Part shown: piece by piece, positions 14,135 through 23,242 of the stretch
Position numbering within the stretch: the first letter of the stretch is position 1
Layout: the number at the start of each line of letters is the position of its first letter
Origin: Terriglobia bacterium
Lineage (GTDB): Bacteria > Acidobacteriota > Terriglobia > Terriglobales > Acidobacteriaceae
DNA length: 37,400 nt
NCBI GenBank assembly: GCA_021324365.1
Contig: JAJPJE010000013.1
Coordinates: 1 to 37,400, forward strand
Reading direction: 5' to 3'
The notes under the pieces: generated by a model
What the model was told of the DNA's origin: nothing
Database searches by the model: none
What the model saw: the letters and a program-made list of their open reading frames with translations, nothing else
Position numbers and translations under genes: made by a program

Positions 14135-16009
14135 ATGAATTTCACCCTGCTGGATTGGTCCGCCATTATTGCCTACCTGGGAATCACCTTGCTGATGGGC
14201 TTGTATTTTCGGAGCCGCTCGGGCAAGAGCGTAGACGATTACTTCGTCTCCGGCCGCAGCGTCAGCTGGTGGCTGGCGGGCACGTCGATGGTGGCCACGA
14301 CCTTTGCGGCCGACACCCCGTTGCTGGTCACCGGGCTTGTCTACCGGCAAGGGATTGCGGGCAACTGGATCTGGTGGAGTTTCCTGCTATCCGGCATGAT
14401 GACCGTGTTCTTGTTCGCCAGGCTATGGCGGCGGTCGGGTTTGCTTACGGACGTGCAATTCGCCGAGTTGCGCTACAGCGGGAAGCCGGCGGCATTTCTG
14501 CGCGGCTTTCGCGCTATCTATCTCGGGCTGCTCATGAACTGCCTGATCCTCGGCTGGGTGACGAAGGCAATGGTCAGCATCGTGAGCGTGACGCTGGGCA
14601 TGAGCGAGTTTCACGCACTGCTGGTCTGCGTGCTATTCCTCGTTCCGTTCACTGGATTCTACGTTGCGCTAGGCGGACTCTGGGGCGTCCTGTGGACCGA
14701 CGTTTTCCAGTTCATCCTCAAGATGCTGATCGTGATCGCCGTAGCGTATTACGCCGTGCATGCAATCGGCGGCATGGACGTGATGCTGGCGAAGCTGTCG
14801 ACGGCCCGGGCCAGCACTGGAGCGTCTAATCCGATAGCGCTCTTCCCAGATTTTTCGCAGGCATTTACGGCAGAGAATTTGTGGACGTTGCCGATCATCA
14901 CCTTTGTGGTGTTTATGGCGGTGCAGTGGTGGGCATTCTGGTATCCGGGAGCGGAACCTGGGGGCGGCGGCTACATTGCCCAACGCATTTTCAGCGCGAA
15001 GGACGAAAAGAACGGACTCCTCTCCGTGCTGTGGTTCAACGTGGCGCACTATGCGGTGCGGCCGTGGCCCTGGATCATCACCGGCCTTGCGGTGATCGTG
15101 CTGCATCCGGAACTGAGGCTGCCGGGACAGAATCCGGAATCGGGATACATGCTGGTGCTGAATCAGCAACTGCCGCATTCGCTGCGGGGAATTGCCATCG
15201 CGGGGTTCCTGGCTGCGTTCATGTCGACGGTGGCGACACAGTTGAACTGGGGCGCTTCGTATCTGGTTTCCGATTTCTATCGCAGATTCATCAAGCAACA
15301 GGCGACCGAGGCTCATTACGTCGCGATCTCGCGTGTTGCTACCGTACTGCTGGTGATCGCGTCGGCGATCGTGGCGGCGCTGCTGACGTCGATCAAGTCG
15401 GGATGGGAATTTGTGCTGGAACTGGGCGCCGGTACTGGCATCGTGTACCTGCTCCGCTGGTACTGGTGGCGCATCAATGCCTGGAGCGAGATTGCGGCCA
15501 TGGCGACGGCGATGGTGGTTTCGCTATCGCTCCGAGTGTGGCAGTCGCTGGCTTCTGCTGGATCGGTACAGCCGGTATTTTCGGGCAGTGGACCGGTGAT
15601 CTTCGCGAAGTCGGCGTTGACTACGACCGCAATCACGGTGGTAGTGACGCTAGTGGTGACGATGCTTACTCGCGCAGAGAATGATGACGTGCTTCGAAGC
15701 TTCTATCGCAAAGTGCGGCCCGACGTCCGCGGGTGGAGGCCGGTTGCAGCGATGGCGCCGGAGGTCACGCAGACACGCGATCTGGGCCGGAACCTTATCG
15801 CATGGATATTAGGTTGTGGCATGGTCTATTTCGCGCTGTTCGGGATGGGCAAGCTCATCTTTAAAGAGGTTAGCCTGGGGATCGGACTGCTGTTCGGATC
15901 GGTAGCTTGCGCGGTGCTGCTGTACCTCGATCAGTCGTCTCGAGGATGGGGTGCAGAAGAAGAGGGCGAACCCACTCCCGTGTCCGCCATGATGAAGGGT
16001 ATGCATTAA
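14135..16009 (+). CDS. Sodium:solute symporter (SSS family)
   Basis: A 624-residue inner-membrane carrier with about 13 transmembrane segments. The N-terminus (DWSAIIAYLGITLLMGLYF), then GKSVDDYFVSGRSVSWWLAGTSMVATTFAADTPL, is the characteristic SSS start with the Na+-site helix. Further on are GFYVALGGLWGVLWTDVFQFILKM and RGIAIAGFLAAFMSTVATQLNWGASYLVSDFYRRF, which match the family's conserved helices 6 and 9. The solute is unknown; sugars, carboxylates and amino acids are all used in this family. The start ATG 14135 has AGGA about 6 nt upstream. There is one gene per transcript, with a convergent neighbour on the right. Confidence 0.92.
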   Translation: MNFTLLDWSAIIAYLGITLLMGLYFRSRSGKSVDDYFVSGRSVSWWLAGTSMVATTFAADTPLLVTGLVYRQGIAGNWIWWSFLLSGMMTVFLFARLWRRSGLLTDVQFAELRYSGKPAAFLRGFRAIYLGLLMNCLILGWVTKAMVSIVSVTLGMSEFHALLVCVLFLVPFTGFYVALGGLWGVLWTDVFQFILKMLIVIAVAYYAVHAIGGMDVMLAKLSTARASTGASNPIALFPDFSQAFTAENLWTLPIITFVVFMAVQWWAFWYPGAEPGGGGYIAQRIFSAKDEKNGLLSVLWFNVAHYAVRPWPWIITGLAVIVLHPELRLPGQNPESGYMLVLNQQLPHSLRGIAIAGFLAAFMSTVATQLNWGASYLVSDFYRRFIKQQATEAHYVAISRVATVLLVIASAIVAALLTSIKSGWEFVLELGAGTGIVYLLRWYWWRINAWSEIAAMATAMVVSLSLRVWQSLASAGSVQPVFSGSGPVIFAKSALTTTAITVVVTLVVTMLTRAENDDVLRSFYRKVRPDVRGWRPVAAMAPEVTQTRDLGRNLIAWILGCGMVYFALFGMGKLIFKEVSLGIGLLFGSVACAVLLYLDQSSRGWGAEEEGEPTPVSAMMKGMH

Positions 16010-16058
16010 GGCAAGAAGTAAGAAGACAGAAATACGAAGGCAGAAGCCGGAAGTCCGA

Positions 16059-16080
16059 ACCCTGCCTTATGCAACAGGGT
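16059..16080. terminator. Hairpin between convergent genes, containing a stop codon
   Basis: ACCCTG (16059-16064) pairs with CAGGGT (16075-16080). The stop codon of the response regulator (16067-16069) lies in its 10-nt loop. There is no T-tract; it could be a weak bidirectional terminator. Confidence 0.4.
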
Positions 16081-16588
16081 CTTTGGTCAGGTGGAGGGTG
16101 GGATTCTGGCGGCTGCGGCGAGAGTCGATTTTCTCGGCCACAATACCGGCGACGATGCCTGCCATGGCAGGAACTCGGCGAGCAATGGACATCGGCTTTC
16201 GCTCAGTCGCGGACTCATTTGCCTCGGCATCGGCGATTAGTTCCTGGACCTTATTGACCAGCGCAAATCCAGATTCGCCCTTGCACACAAATGCGTCGTA
16301 GGCGTCGGGCGTCCCTTCGGGCAAAGCTGACAACGCCGAAAGGATGATCACAGGCATCTGCGGATTTCGCTTCTTCAACTCGCTGGCGAGTTCGCCACCG
16401 TTCATTTCAGGCATCTGGAAATCCAGAATAGCCGCACTGTAGGCATTCAGATCCGCATAACGTAGCGAAAGCCGGGGATTGGAACAGGTGGTGACGTCGA
16501 ACCCGAAGGCCTCCAGAAAAACTCGGCGAACCGAAAGGGATTGAGGATCGTCGTCAACGCAAAGCAATTTCGGTATTCGCTGGCCCAT
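16067..16588 (-). CDS. Single-domain response regulator
   Basis: A 173-residue protein with a complete receiver domain: acidic pocket D12-D13-D14, phosphoacceptor D56 in AAILDFQMPEMNGG, S84 in IILSALS, and K103 in FVCKGES. No output domain follows; residues 120-173 form a basic Ala/Arg-rich tail with a short hydrophobic stretch AMAGIVAGIVAEK. Such stand-alone receivers act as phosphotransfer or protein-interaction modules. The start ATG 16588 has AGGAG close upstream. No histidine kinase lies nearby, so its partner is encoded elsewhere. Confidence 0.9.
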   Translation of the reverse strand: MGQRIPKLLCVDDDPQSLSVRRVFLEAFGFDVTTCSNPRLSLRYADLNAYSAAILDFQMPEMNGGELASELKKRNPQMPVIILSALSALPEGTPDAYDAFVCKGESGFALVNKVQELIADAEANESATERKPMSIARRVPAMAGIVAGIVAEKIDSRRSRQNPTLHLTKDPVA

Positions 16589-16717
16589 GGGCGCTCCTGA
16601 ATTGGGGATGTTCAGGCGTACTGACCGGGTTAATACAGTTCTGCCACGGAAGCTAGAGCAGGAATAGTGCCAAAACGTATGTTGTTGGTTCCGTGCGAGT
16701 TACAGAAAAATACCTAA

Positions 16718-17356
16718 TTAGTTCAGTGTAGAAACTTTGCTCTTCCTAGTGGAAATTGCACGACCTTTGCCATCTTTTAGAGCCGAATGTTCCTGGAGCA
16801 TGCGGTAAACGAGGGAGACTGGTAGACCGACCACATTAAAATAACAGCCTTCAATGCGTGGAATCCATCGGGAAGCGATGCCTTGGATGGCGTAGGAACC
16901 CGCCTTGTCCATCGGTTCACCAGTCGCGACATAATCACGGATTTCCTGATCAGCGAGTGTCTGAAAGCAGACCCTTGTAATCTCGGAGCGTACATCCTCA
17001 AATTTGCCCCTGCCTCTTGGACCAATGAGGCAGACGCTGGTAATGACGCAATGGACGCCTCCGGAAAGCTGGCGCAGCATACGGACCGCGTCGGCGGCAT
17101 TGGCTGGTTTCTCCAAGACGCGGTTATCGACGAGCACAATGGTATCGGCGCCGAGAACGTATAGGCCGGAGCGATTTTCCGTGCGCTTCCAGATGACACG
17201 AGCTTTGTCGCGAGCAAGGCGCTCCGAGTACTCCACTGGAGCTTCGCCTGGAAGGCGTTCCTCACGTACGTCTGCAGACTTCACCGTGAAAGGAATTCCT
17301 GCGGCACGCAGCAATTCCTTTCGGCGAGGCGAAGCAGAGGCAAGCACCAGCGGCAT
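16718..17356 (-). CDS. maf: Maf-family nucleoside triphosphate pyrophosphatase
   Basis: A 212-residue Maf protein, a house-cleaning NTP pyrophosphatase that hydrolyses non-canonical or excess nucleotides (dTTP/UTP type in many bacteria), also called septum formation inhibitor. Motifs: LASASPRRKELL at the N-terminus, catalytic aspartate D71 in LGADTIV, and MDKAGSYAIQG near residue 150. The C-terminal 25 residues are basic and look like an extension. The start is fixed by homology; the Shine-Dalgarno GGAG lies unusually close, only 2-3 nt before the ATG. It follows the YtxH gene by 54 nt on the same strand and could share its transcript. Confidence 0.93.
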   Translation of the reverse strand: MPLVLASASPRRKELLRAAGIPFTVKSADVREERLPGEAPVEYSERLARDKARVIWKRTENRSGLYVLGADTIVLVDNRVLEKPANAADAVRMLRQLSGGVHCVITSVCLIGPRGRGKFEDVRSEITRVCFQTLADQEIRDYVATGEPMDKAGSYAIQGIASRWIPRIEGCYFNVVGLPVSLVYRMLQEHSALKDGKGRAISTRKSKVSTLN

Positions 17357-17410
17357 GCTCCTATTTCAACATACCGCTGGCAATCTCGTCGCGCTAGAAG
17401 AGTTGCCGGG

Positions 17411-17824
17411 CTAACTACCAGTTTCGTAGCCGGAGGGTTCCTGAGCGGAGCGGACACCGCGGCGGACGCTGCTGCGCACCCGGTCAGCGACTTCATTCGC
17501 CTGGTCCTGAATGGATTGGCGGGTTTCTTCTCCGGACTGGGGAGCGAAAAGAACGCCGAGAGCCGCGCCCACGCCAAGGCCGGCGAGAAACAGAGCAAAT
17601 CGGCCGGCGATAGAAGGTTCCGGTTCATAGCCGAAGCGCTGGCGTGCGACCTTCGCAACTCGTTGCGCGCGATCGCTGACTTGATCGGTGACCCGCTGGG
17701 CACGGTCGGAGACTTCCTCACGGAAATTGTCGGCGGCCTTGGTAGCCTGCCGCCGCGCCTTCTGCGCGCGCTTATTGCTGTCTTCGAGAAAATCGGCCAC
17801 TACTCGCAATACGGTTTCAATCAT
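17411..17824 (-). CDS. YtxH-domain envelope stress-type protein
   Basis: A 137-residue protein with a single membrane segment and the YtxH signature FALFLAGLGVGAALGVLFAPQSGEETR (about residues 75-101). Before it lies a charged, probably coiled-coil region with a duplicated EVSDRAQRV / QVSDRAQRV; after it comes another amphipathic helix QDQANEVADRVRSSVRRGVRS. YtxH proteins are general-stress or envelope-associated and of unclear biochemistry. ATG 17824 is preceded by ACAGGT. It is probably transcribed ahead of maf. Confidence 0.85.
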   Translation of the reverse strand: MIETVLRVVADFLEDSNKRAQKARRQATKAADNFREEVSDRAQRVTDQVSDRAQRVAKVARQRFGYEPEPSIAGRFALFLAGLGVGAALGVLFAPQSGEETRQSIQDQANEVADRVRSSVRRGVRSAQEPSGYETGS

Positions 17825-18036
17825 GACGCACCTGTCGGCTCCATGGGTTACCCGTTTGCCGCAGCGGGCTCCCGGAGCGCGCTTCCCATTCTAATTGCAG
17901 AACAACGATAAGAGGCGATGAGTACCCTAGAAGTTGTCCTGAGCTGTACCGTTTCGACGGAGTCCCTTTCCAAATGGTGACTGGCAGCCGCCCGCTGCGC
18001 GTCACTCAGTCAGTGCGTTGAGATCCACGATCGACG

Positions 18037-18711
18037 TTAATTATTGAGCTTGTAATCGCTATAGTTGATGGTCAGCAGGGCTTTGCCGCCGATGCGGATC
18101 TTGGTTTCGGAACGATTGCTGGCCGGAAGCCAGAAGTCAGCAATTTTTTGGTATTGATGCTGGATGTCCGTGCCGCTGATCCAGAACGACGGATTCACCG
18201 CCGGGTGAGCTTCCACGTAAACGACAGCGAAATCGTTGGCATCGACCCAGATCTTTCCGTTGTACAGATACTTATTCCGGCGCTTCGCCAGAACCTGCAG
18301 AACGTAACAAGCGTGATTGTCTTTCTGTTCCGACCCAACCAGCGAGAAGCTGTAGTTGTCCGACGTGAGGGCGGTCTGAGCGCGGGTTTTGTCTGCTTCC
18401 TGCTCGCTGGTAAGGAGACGATGCAACACACGATCGAGCAGAAGCTTTGAGCCGTTTTCGCTGAGGATCTGGAAGGTCTTCGCGCCATGATCGTAAGTTG
18501 CAAGTACCTTCATATCAGCCTGTTTATGCACGATACCGTCATAACGGACATCGTATGTGCGAACGCTCGTGTAGTGCTGAAGCGCAGCAGAACGTTCTGC
18601 GTTACGCGTAAGCAGGCGGGAAACGATGTCATTTAGTGGAAGCGCGGGAGCAGGGGGGGTGTTGGCAGCGAGAACTGCGGTCGCGAACAGAAGAAAAGGA
18701 GCAAGGCTCAA
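18037..18711 (-). CDS. Exported LolA/LolB-like lipoprotein-sorting-fold protein
   Basis: A 224-residue protein with a short signal peptide ([16 protein letters not shown]) and a body typical of the outer-membrane lipoprotein-sorting superfamily: an N-terminal helix [29 protein letters not shown], then alternating beta-strands, including [26 protein letters not shown] and [26 protein letters not shown]. The fold binds lipid chains in LolA, but many members in Acidobacteriota are of unknown role. The start appears to be TTG at 18711 with no clear ribosome site, so the exact N-terminus is uncertain. It is divergent from lepA. Confidence 0.75.
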   Translation of the reverse strand: MSLAPFLLFATAVLAANTPPAPALPLNDIVSRLLTRNAERSAALQHYTSVRTYDVRYDGIVHKQADMKVLATYDHGAKTFQILSENGSKLLLDRVLHRLLTSEQEADKTRAQTALTSDNYSFSLVGSEQKDNHACYVLQVLAKRRNKYLYNGKIWVDANDFAVVYVEAHPAVNPSFWISGTDIQHQYQKIADFWLPASNRSETKIRIGGKALLTINYSDYKLNN

Positions 18712-18971
18712 TAGAACAATGCTGCGGCCTTTCCCGGGCTGGGGTTTCTTCGACAGAAGGGCACTCCAGAATTATCTGCTTACGAATTGCTGGATTCAGA
18801 TTTCATTTTATCGGAAGCGAGTCGGCCGATGTTCATAGCGCCGGTGATGAGGTGGAAATTCATCGGGCGTTTACCAGGCCGTGTCGCGCACGGACGATCC
18901 TCGCTCGGAAGGGCCGCTTTCTGGCCGCACCACGACACACTGATCTACCTGCTAGAATCGAAGTACGCTCG
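18712..18971. promoter_or_regulatory. Divergent region ahead of lepA
   Basis: A TAGAAT -10-like box at 18953-18958 lies only 13 nt before the lepA ATG. That would place the start of transcription within about 7 nt of the start codon. The -35 region at 17 nt spacing does not match consensus, and there is no strong Shine-Dalgarno. Nothing recognisable elsewhere. Confidence 0.4.
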
Positions 18972-20777
18972 ATGGACCGTAAATTCATCAGAAATTTCGC
19001 GATAATTGCGCACATCGACCACGGGAAGAGCACTCTCTCCGACCGTCTGCTGGAGCTGACTGGCTCGCTGACGGCGCGCGAGATGCAGGAGCAGGTGCTT
19101 GACGCCATGGACCTGGAGCGCGAGCGCGGAATCACGATCAAAGCTCATTGCGTGCGGATGATGTACACGGCTCACGACGGGCAAACGTATCAGCTCAACC
19201 TCATCGATACGCCGGGGCACGTGGATTTCTCCTACGAAGTTTCGCGGTCGCTGGCTTCTTGTGAAGGTGCGCTGCTGGTGGTTGACGCCTCGCAGGGCGT
19301 CGAGGCACAGACGCTGGCCAACGCATATCTCGCGATCAATCATGGGCTGGAAATCATTCCGGTGATCAATAAGATCGATCTGCCGAGCGCCGACGTTGAG
19401 CGCTCCAAAGAGATGATCGAAGGCGCCGTCGGTCTGGATGCGAGCGAAGCGCTGCCCATCTCAGCGAAAACCGGGCAGGGTGTACCGGAGGTTCTGGAAG
19501 CGATCGTAAAGAAGATTCCCCCGCCCAAGGGTTCACCGGAATTTCCGCTCCAGTCCCTGATTTTCGATAGCTGGTTCGATCCGTATCGTGGCGTAATCGT
19601 GCTCACCCGCGTTTTCCAGGGCACGCTGCGTATTGGGCAGAAGGTTCGGCTTTTTGCCAATGGCAAGGTTTTTCAGATCGAGGGATTGGGCACGCTGACG
19701 CCCAAGCCGGTTGTCGTGGAGACGCTCGAGGCAGGCGAAGTCGGATTCCTGATCGCCAACATCAAGAATGTTGGCGATACGAAGATTGGCGACACGATCA
19801 CGGACGACGAGCATCCGGCGATTGAGCCGCTGCCGGGATTTGAAGACATCAAGCCGATGGTGTTTGCGGGGCTCTATACGGTCGATTCGCACGAGCACAC
19901 GCTCTTACGCGAGGCCCTCGAAAAGCTGCGCTTGAACGATTCGTCCTTCTTCTTCGAGCCGGAGAGCTCTGTGGCGCTCGGCTTCGGTTTCCGTTGTGGC
20001 TTCCTCGGCTTGCTGCACATGGAAATCATCCAGGAGCGGTTGGAGCGCGAGTACAAGCTCGACCTGATCACCACGGCGCCCAGCGTGCGCTACAAGGTGA
20101 CGAGAACTGACGGCGTGCTCGACGAGATCGACAATCCTTCGAAATGGCCGCCGCAGGGTGAGATCCAGAAGATCGAAGAGCCGGTGATCATGGCGACCAT
20201 TCTCACGAATGAGGAATTCGTGGGCGGCATTCTGAAACTCGTCGAGGATAAGCGCGGGCGCCAAAAGGGATTCGAGTACGTCAGCGCCAATCGCGTGATG
20301 CTCACCTACGAATTGCCGCTGAACGAAGTAGTGTTGGACTTTTACGACCGGCTGAAGTCCGTCTCGAAGGGATATGCGTCCCTGGATTACCACATGGCGG
20401 GTTTCTGGGAATCGCCCATGGTGAAGATGGACATCCTGGTTGCAGGAGAACCGGTGGACGCTCTATCGCTGATCGTACACCGCGATTTCGCTTACGAGCG
20501 CGGCCGGGCACTCGTATCGAAAATGCGGGAACTGATTCCGCGTCAGATGTTCGAGGTCGCCATCCAGGCGGCGATCGGGGCAAAGATCATTGCGCGCGAG
20601 ACGGTGGGCGCTATCCGCAAGAACGTGCTGGCCAAATGCTACGGTGGCGACATCACGCGAAAGCGCAAGCTGCTGGAGAAACAAAAAGAAGGCAAGAAGC
20701 GGATGAAACGGATTGGCAAAGTCGATATCCCGCAGGAAGCCTTCCTTGCCCTACTAAAAGTTGGCGAAGAAGAATAG
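18972..20777 (+). CDS. lepA: Elongation factor 4 (back-translocase GTPase)
   Basis: A 601-residue LepA, the ribosome-bound GTPase that acts on stalled or mistranslocated ribosomes. GTPase motifs: AHIDHGKST (about 12-20), RERGITI (switch I), [12 protein letters not shown] (about 78), [17 protein letters not shown] (about 132) and SAKTGQGV. Downstream come the beta-barrel domain [26 protein letters not shown] of domain III, and the LepA-specific C-terminal domain, including [34 protein letters not shown]. Length matches the family. ATG 18972 is set by homology; a longer frame upstream has no family similarity. It is monocistronic. Confidence 0.98.
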   Translation: MDRKFIRNFAIIAHIDHGKSTLSDRLLELTGSLTAREMQEQVLDAMDLERERGITIKAHCVRMMYTAHDGQTYQLNLIDTPGHVDFSYEVSRSLASCEGALLVVDASQGVEAQTLANAYLAINHGLEIIPVINKIDLPSADVERSKEMIEGAVGLDASEALPISAKTGQGVPEVLEAIVKKIPPPKGSPEFPLQSLIFDSWFDPYRGVIVLTRVFQGTLRIGQKVRLFANGKVFQIEGLGTLTPKPVVVETLEAGEVGFLIANIKNVGDTKIGDTITDDEHPAIEPLPGFEDIKPMVFAGLYTVDSHEHTLLREALEKLRLNDSSFFFEPESSVALGFGFRCGFLGLLHMEIIQERLEREYKLDLITTAPSVRYKVTRTDGVLDEIDNPSKWPPQGEIQKIEEPVIMATILTNEEFVGGILKLVEDKRGRQKGFEYVSANRVMLTYELPLNEVVLDFYDRLKSVSKGYASLDYHMAGFWESPMVKMDILVAGEPVDALSLIVHRDFAYERGRALVSKMRELIPRQMFEVAIQAAIGAKIIARETVGAIRKNVLAKCYGGDITRKRKLLEKQKEGKKRMKRIGKVDIPQEAFLALLKVGEEE

Positions 20778-21115
20778 AGTCCGGCAGCAGATTTCTCGTC
20801 TGATCGGCTTCCAGTTTCACCCGATCTTCGCTCCCTCGACATCCCGCGATCAACCCTAACCCGTTCGGGATTCAGGAACTTAGTTGTGAAAAAGTGACTT
20901 TCGTGCTTGCGCGAGTTGGCGAGAATGCAACGGTGCCGTTGCACCGTTCATGGGCTGTGTAAGTTATTGCAAAAATGAGGTTTGCAGTTGCAGTAACAAT
21001 AGGGCAAATCGCTGAAAGGCGCGGATTTCGCGGGGGCCAATCGAGTGCTGGTATTGTTCTCCACAGGGTTTTCCACAGATCGGAGGAAAACCCTGCGGCG
21101 CAATCGAAGTTATGA
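20778..21115. other. Intergenic region between convergent genes
   Basis: No gene. Contains the dyad TGCAACGG-tg-CCGTTGCA-like sequence around 20925-20942. Two DnaA-box-like nonamers in the same orientation are TTCTCCACA (21057-21065) and TTTTCCACA (21069-21077). The second is part of an 11-bp inverted repeat described separately. Confidence 0.5.
21064..21095. terminator. 11-bp inverted repeat near the end of the parvulin gene
   Basis: CAGGGTTTTCC (21064-21074) pairs perfectly with GGAAAACCCTG (21085-21095) over a 10-nt loop, 20 nt past the stop codon of the minus-strand gene. No T-tract follows. It is likely a transcript-end hairpin between convergent genes. Confidence 0.6.
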
Positions 21116-22186
21116 CTACTTGGTAAGGCCGTTATCCTTAAGAATCTGTTCGGCGAAGTAGTTCTCGACCTTGGCCTGATCGCGAATTACGTCGTAATAC
21201 GCCGATTTCAGCAACTGTTCGCGGCGATCGCGGAGCTGATCCCGGATTGCCTGCTGCACGCGGGGGTCATTCAACTCGCGCTGACCCGCGGGCTCTTTGG
21301 CGACCAGCTTCACGATGCGATAGCCCATGAACTGCTTGTTCTGAGGATTCTGAATCTGGATCACGCTGCTGTACTGGCCGGGCTTTAGCTTCATGACGGC
21401 ATCACGGGTCGCCGGATCGGTGCGCTGCAGTCCCGATTCAGGTGTGAAGCCAAGGTCACCGCCATTCTGTGCGCTCTCCGGGTCTTCGGAATACTTCATG
21501 GCGATGCTGGCGAAGTCCTCACCGCTGTCAAGACGGTTGAGGATCATCTGTATCTTCTTCTTCGCGTCCGTGTCGTTCTGCGCCTTGTCGTTGACGCGCG
21601 CCTGCGGATTCGGAACCGGCGTGACGACAATCTGTGCCAGATGATACTGCGGCTCGATCAGGTTGAACTCGGGCTTGTGGGCGTTGTAATACGACGTGAT
21701 GTCAGCGTCGGTGACGTTGATCTTTGACGTAATCTCCTTATTAATGACCTTATCGACCGTGATCGAGCGGCGAAGGTCGCGCTTGAAGTCGTCGAGCGAG
21801 ATGTTGCGCTCTTTCAGCCGCTGGTCAAACTGCTCGGGGGTGTAGGGCGCTTTGATCTCATTCAATTTCTGATTGACTTCGTCATCAGTTGCGAGCAGCC
21901 CAAGCTTCTGCGCGCGCTGCATGAGGATTTCGTTGTCGATGAGCTCGCGCAGAATGTTCAGCTTAAGGCTGACCGCCTGCTCTCCGGCAACCGGCTGTGG
22001 AGACTGAGCGGTTTGATTGCGGAAATACTTATCGACTTCACTGGCCAGGATCTTCTTGCCGTTGACCTTGGCCATGACGTCGGCGCCACCCTGCCCACTC
22101 TGGCAGGCGACCAGCGCGGCTATCAGGAGAACACAAAAAGCAGCAGCAAACGTATGAAAACGAACGTAACGTTGATTCAAGCTCAA
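21116..22186 (-). CDS. Lipoprotein parvulin-type peptidyl-prolyl isomerase / chaperone (SurA/PrsA-like)
   Basis: A 356-residue envelope chaperone. The signal ends in lipobox LVAC with C28 as the lipidated residue. A SurA_N-like helical domain follows (KILASEVDKYFRNQ; LKLNILRELIDNEILMQRAQKLGLLATDDEVNQKLNEIK), then a parvulin domain from about residue 178 (QYHLAQIVVTPVPNP; DFASIAMKYSEDPESAQNGGDLGFTPESGL; VMKLKPGQYSSVIQI) and a C-terminal helix. It should assist folding of exported proteins. It lies 53 nt downstream of a DsbA-like gene in the same orientation, so the two probably form an envelope protein-folding operon. Confidence 0.92.
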   Translation of the reverse strand: MSLNQRYVRFHTFAAAFCVLLIAALVACQSGQGGADVMAKVNGKKILASEVDKYFRNQTAQSPQPVAGEQAVSLKLNILRELIDNEILMQRAQKLGLLATDDEVNQKLNEIKAPYTPEQFDQRLKERNISLDDFKRDLRRSITVDKVINKEITSKINVTDADITSYYNAHKPEFNLIEPQYHLAQIVVTPVPNPQARVNDKAQNDTDAKKKIQMILNRLDSGEDFASIAMKYSEDPESAQNGGDLGFTPESGLQRTDPATRDAVMKLKPGQYSSVIQIQNPQNKQFMGYRIVKLVAKEPAGQRELNDPRVQQAIRDQLRDRREQLLKSAYYDVIRDQAKVENYFAEQILKDNGLTK

Positions 22187-22239
22187 TTTTCCTCCCGCGC
22201 CGGGGAGCTAATCACGGCGCGAAGTCCGGGATTTACTGA

Positions 22240-23154
22240 TTAATGCGAAGTTGCGGCCGCAGTCGTGACTCCGGCATCGCGTAACGCATTGTCGATGGCG
22301 GCATGCAGCTCTTCGGCTGGTATAGCGCCATCGATTTTGTAGCCATTGATAAAGAGCGTCGGTGTTGCACTGACGCCCAACTTGTCGGCTTCTTCCATGG
22401 AAGCCTGAACCTGTTTGTCCGACTGCGCCTTGATACAAGCCTGAATGGTGTCGGCGGGAATCTTTGCCTTTTGCGCCTGGTCCAGAGCGATGCGATCAAT
22501 GTTATTTTCCTGCTCCAGCAGCGATTTCGCCTGGTGGGCGATTTGCTGCTGGTTATCGTGCATGTAGTCGGCGAAGTCCCAATAGGCCTGGCCGCTCTGT
22601 GCGGCAAGACAGTTCGCATCGATGGCGGCGTGCTTGGCCCAGGGATGAATCTCGGTCAATGGATAGTCCTTGTAGATAATGCGAACGCGGTCGCCATAGT
22701 TCTTGAGGATGTCGTTCGTAAGTGTCTCGTGCATGCGCGCACAGAACGGGCATTCGAAATCGTCGTAGTTGACGATGGTGACCTTGGCATTTTCATTGCC
22801 GCGTACCGGCCGCCCGGCGAGATCAATCTTCTTCATCGTGGAGGCATAGGGATCCTGTGTCAGGTCGAAGCGGGTCACCCGCAGCAACGTCTTGTTGTCT
22901 TTCGAAATCAGGAACTTCTGGTCCTGCTTCTTCTGGCCGTTATCGAAGGTAACGACGAGGTTGTCGTACCCAGAGAAGTCACTGGGAGTGCGCGCACCAA
23001 CGAACAGTTTCACGTCGGCGGGAACGCTGTAATAAGAACGCAGATTGCGTTCGATGTTGCGGTTCAGATCAGGCGAAGGAGCCTGGGCGGCGCAGCCAAA
23101 AGACAATAAGAAGAGCAGGGCGCAAGAGCGCCGAATCCATGTTGAAATCAGCAT
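22240..23154 (-). CDS. DsbA-family thiol:disulfide oxidoreductase (thioredoxin fold)
   Basis: A 304-residue exported protein: signal sequence (RRSCALLFLLSFGCAAQA, possibly a lipoprotein), an N-terminal domain of about 85 residues with beta-rich sequence (PADVKLFVGARTPSDFSGYDNLVVTF), then a DsbA/DsbG-like thioredoxin domain with active site C135-P-F-C138 in NYDDFECPFCARMH, IIYKDYPLTEIHPWAKHAA, and the cis-proline block GVSATPTLFINGYKIDG. It should oxidise or isomerise disulfides in the periplasm. The parvulin gene follows downstream. The N-terminal add-on is common in acidobacterial homologues. Confidence 0.92.
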   Translation of the reverse strand: MLISTWIRRSCALLFLLSFGCAAQAPSPDLNRNIERNLRSYYSVPADVKLFVGARTPSDFSGYDNLVVTFDNGQKKQDQKFLISKDNKTLLRVTRFDLTQDPYASTMKKIDLAGRPVRGNENAKVTIVNYDDFECPFCARMHETLTNDILKNYGDRVRIIYKDYPLTEIHPWAKHAAIDANCLAAQSGQAYWDFADYMHDNQQQIAHQAKSLLEQENNIDRIALDQAQKAKIPADTIQACIKAQSDKQVQASMEEADKLGVSATPTLFINGYKIDGAIPAEELHAAIDNALRDAGVTTAAATSH

Positions 23155-23242
23155 AAAGGCCTGAATGGGAATTATCTCATGCAGAGCGGGCCGGAGGCGG
23201 ATTGGGCGGGGATTTGAAAGTACTAGATGGGTAACTCGCGCG

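Noticed and set aside
14047-15684. Overlapping frames opposite or inside the symporter gene
   Set aside because: They are frame shadows of the symporter, with low-complexity composition and no domains.
16718-17380. Three-codon leader frame (ATG TTG AAA TAG) just before maf
   Set aside because: Real in sequence, but too short and without supporting signals to claim a regulatory leader peptide.
22303-23109. 268-codon plus-strand frame opposite the DsbA-like gene
   Set aside because: Antisense shadow; the minus strand has signal peptide, CPFC site and cis-proline.
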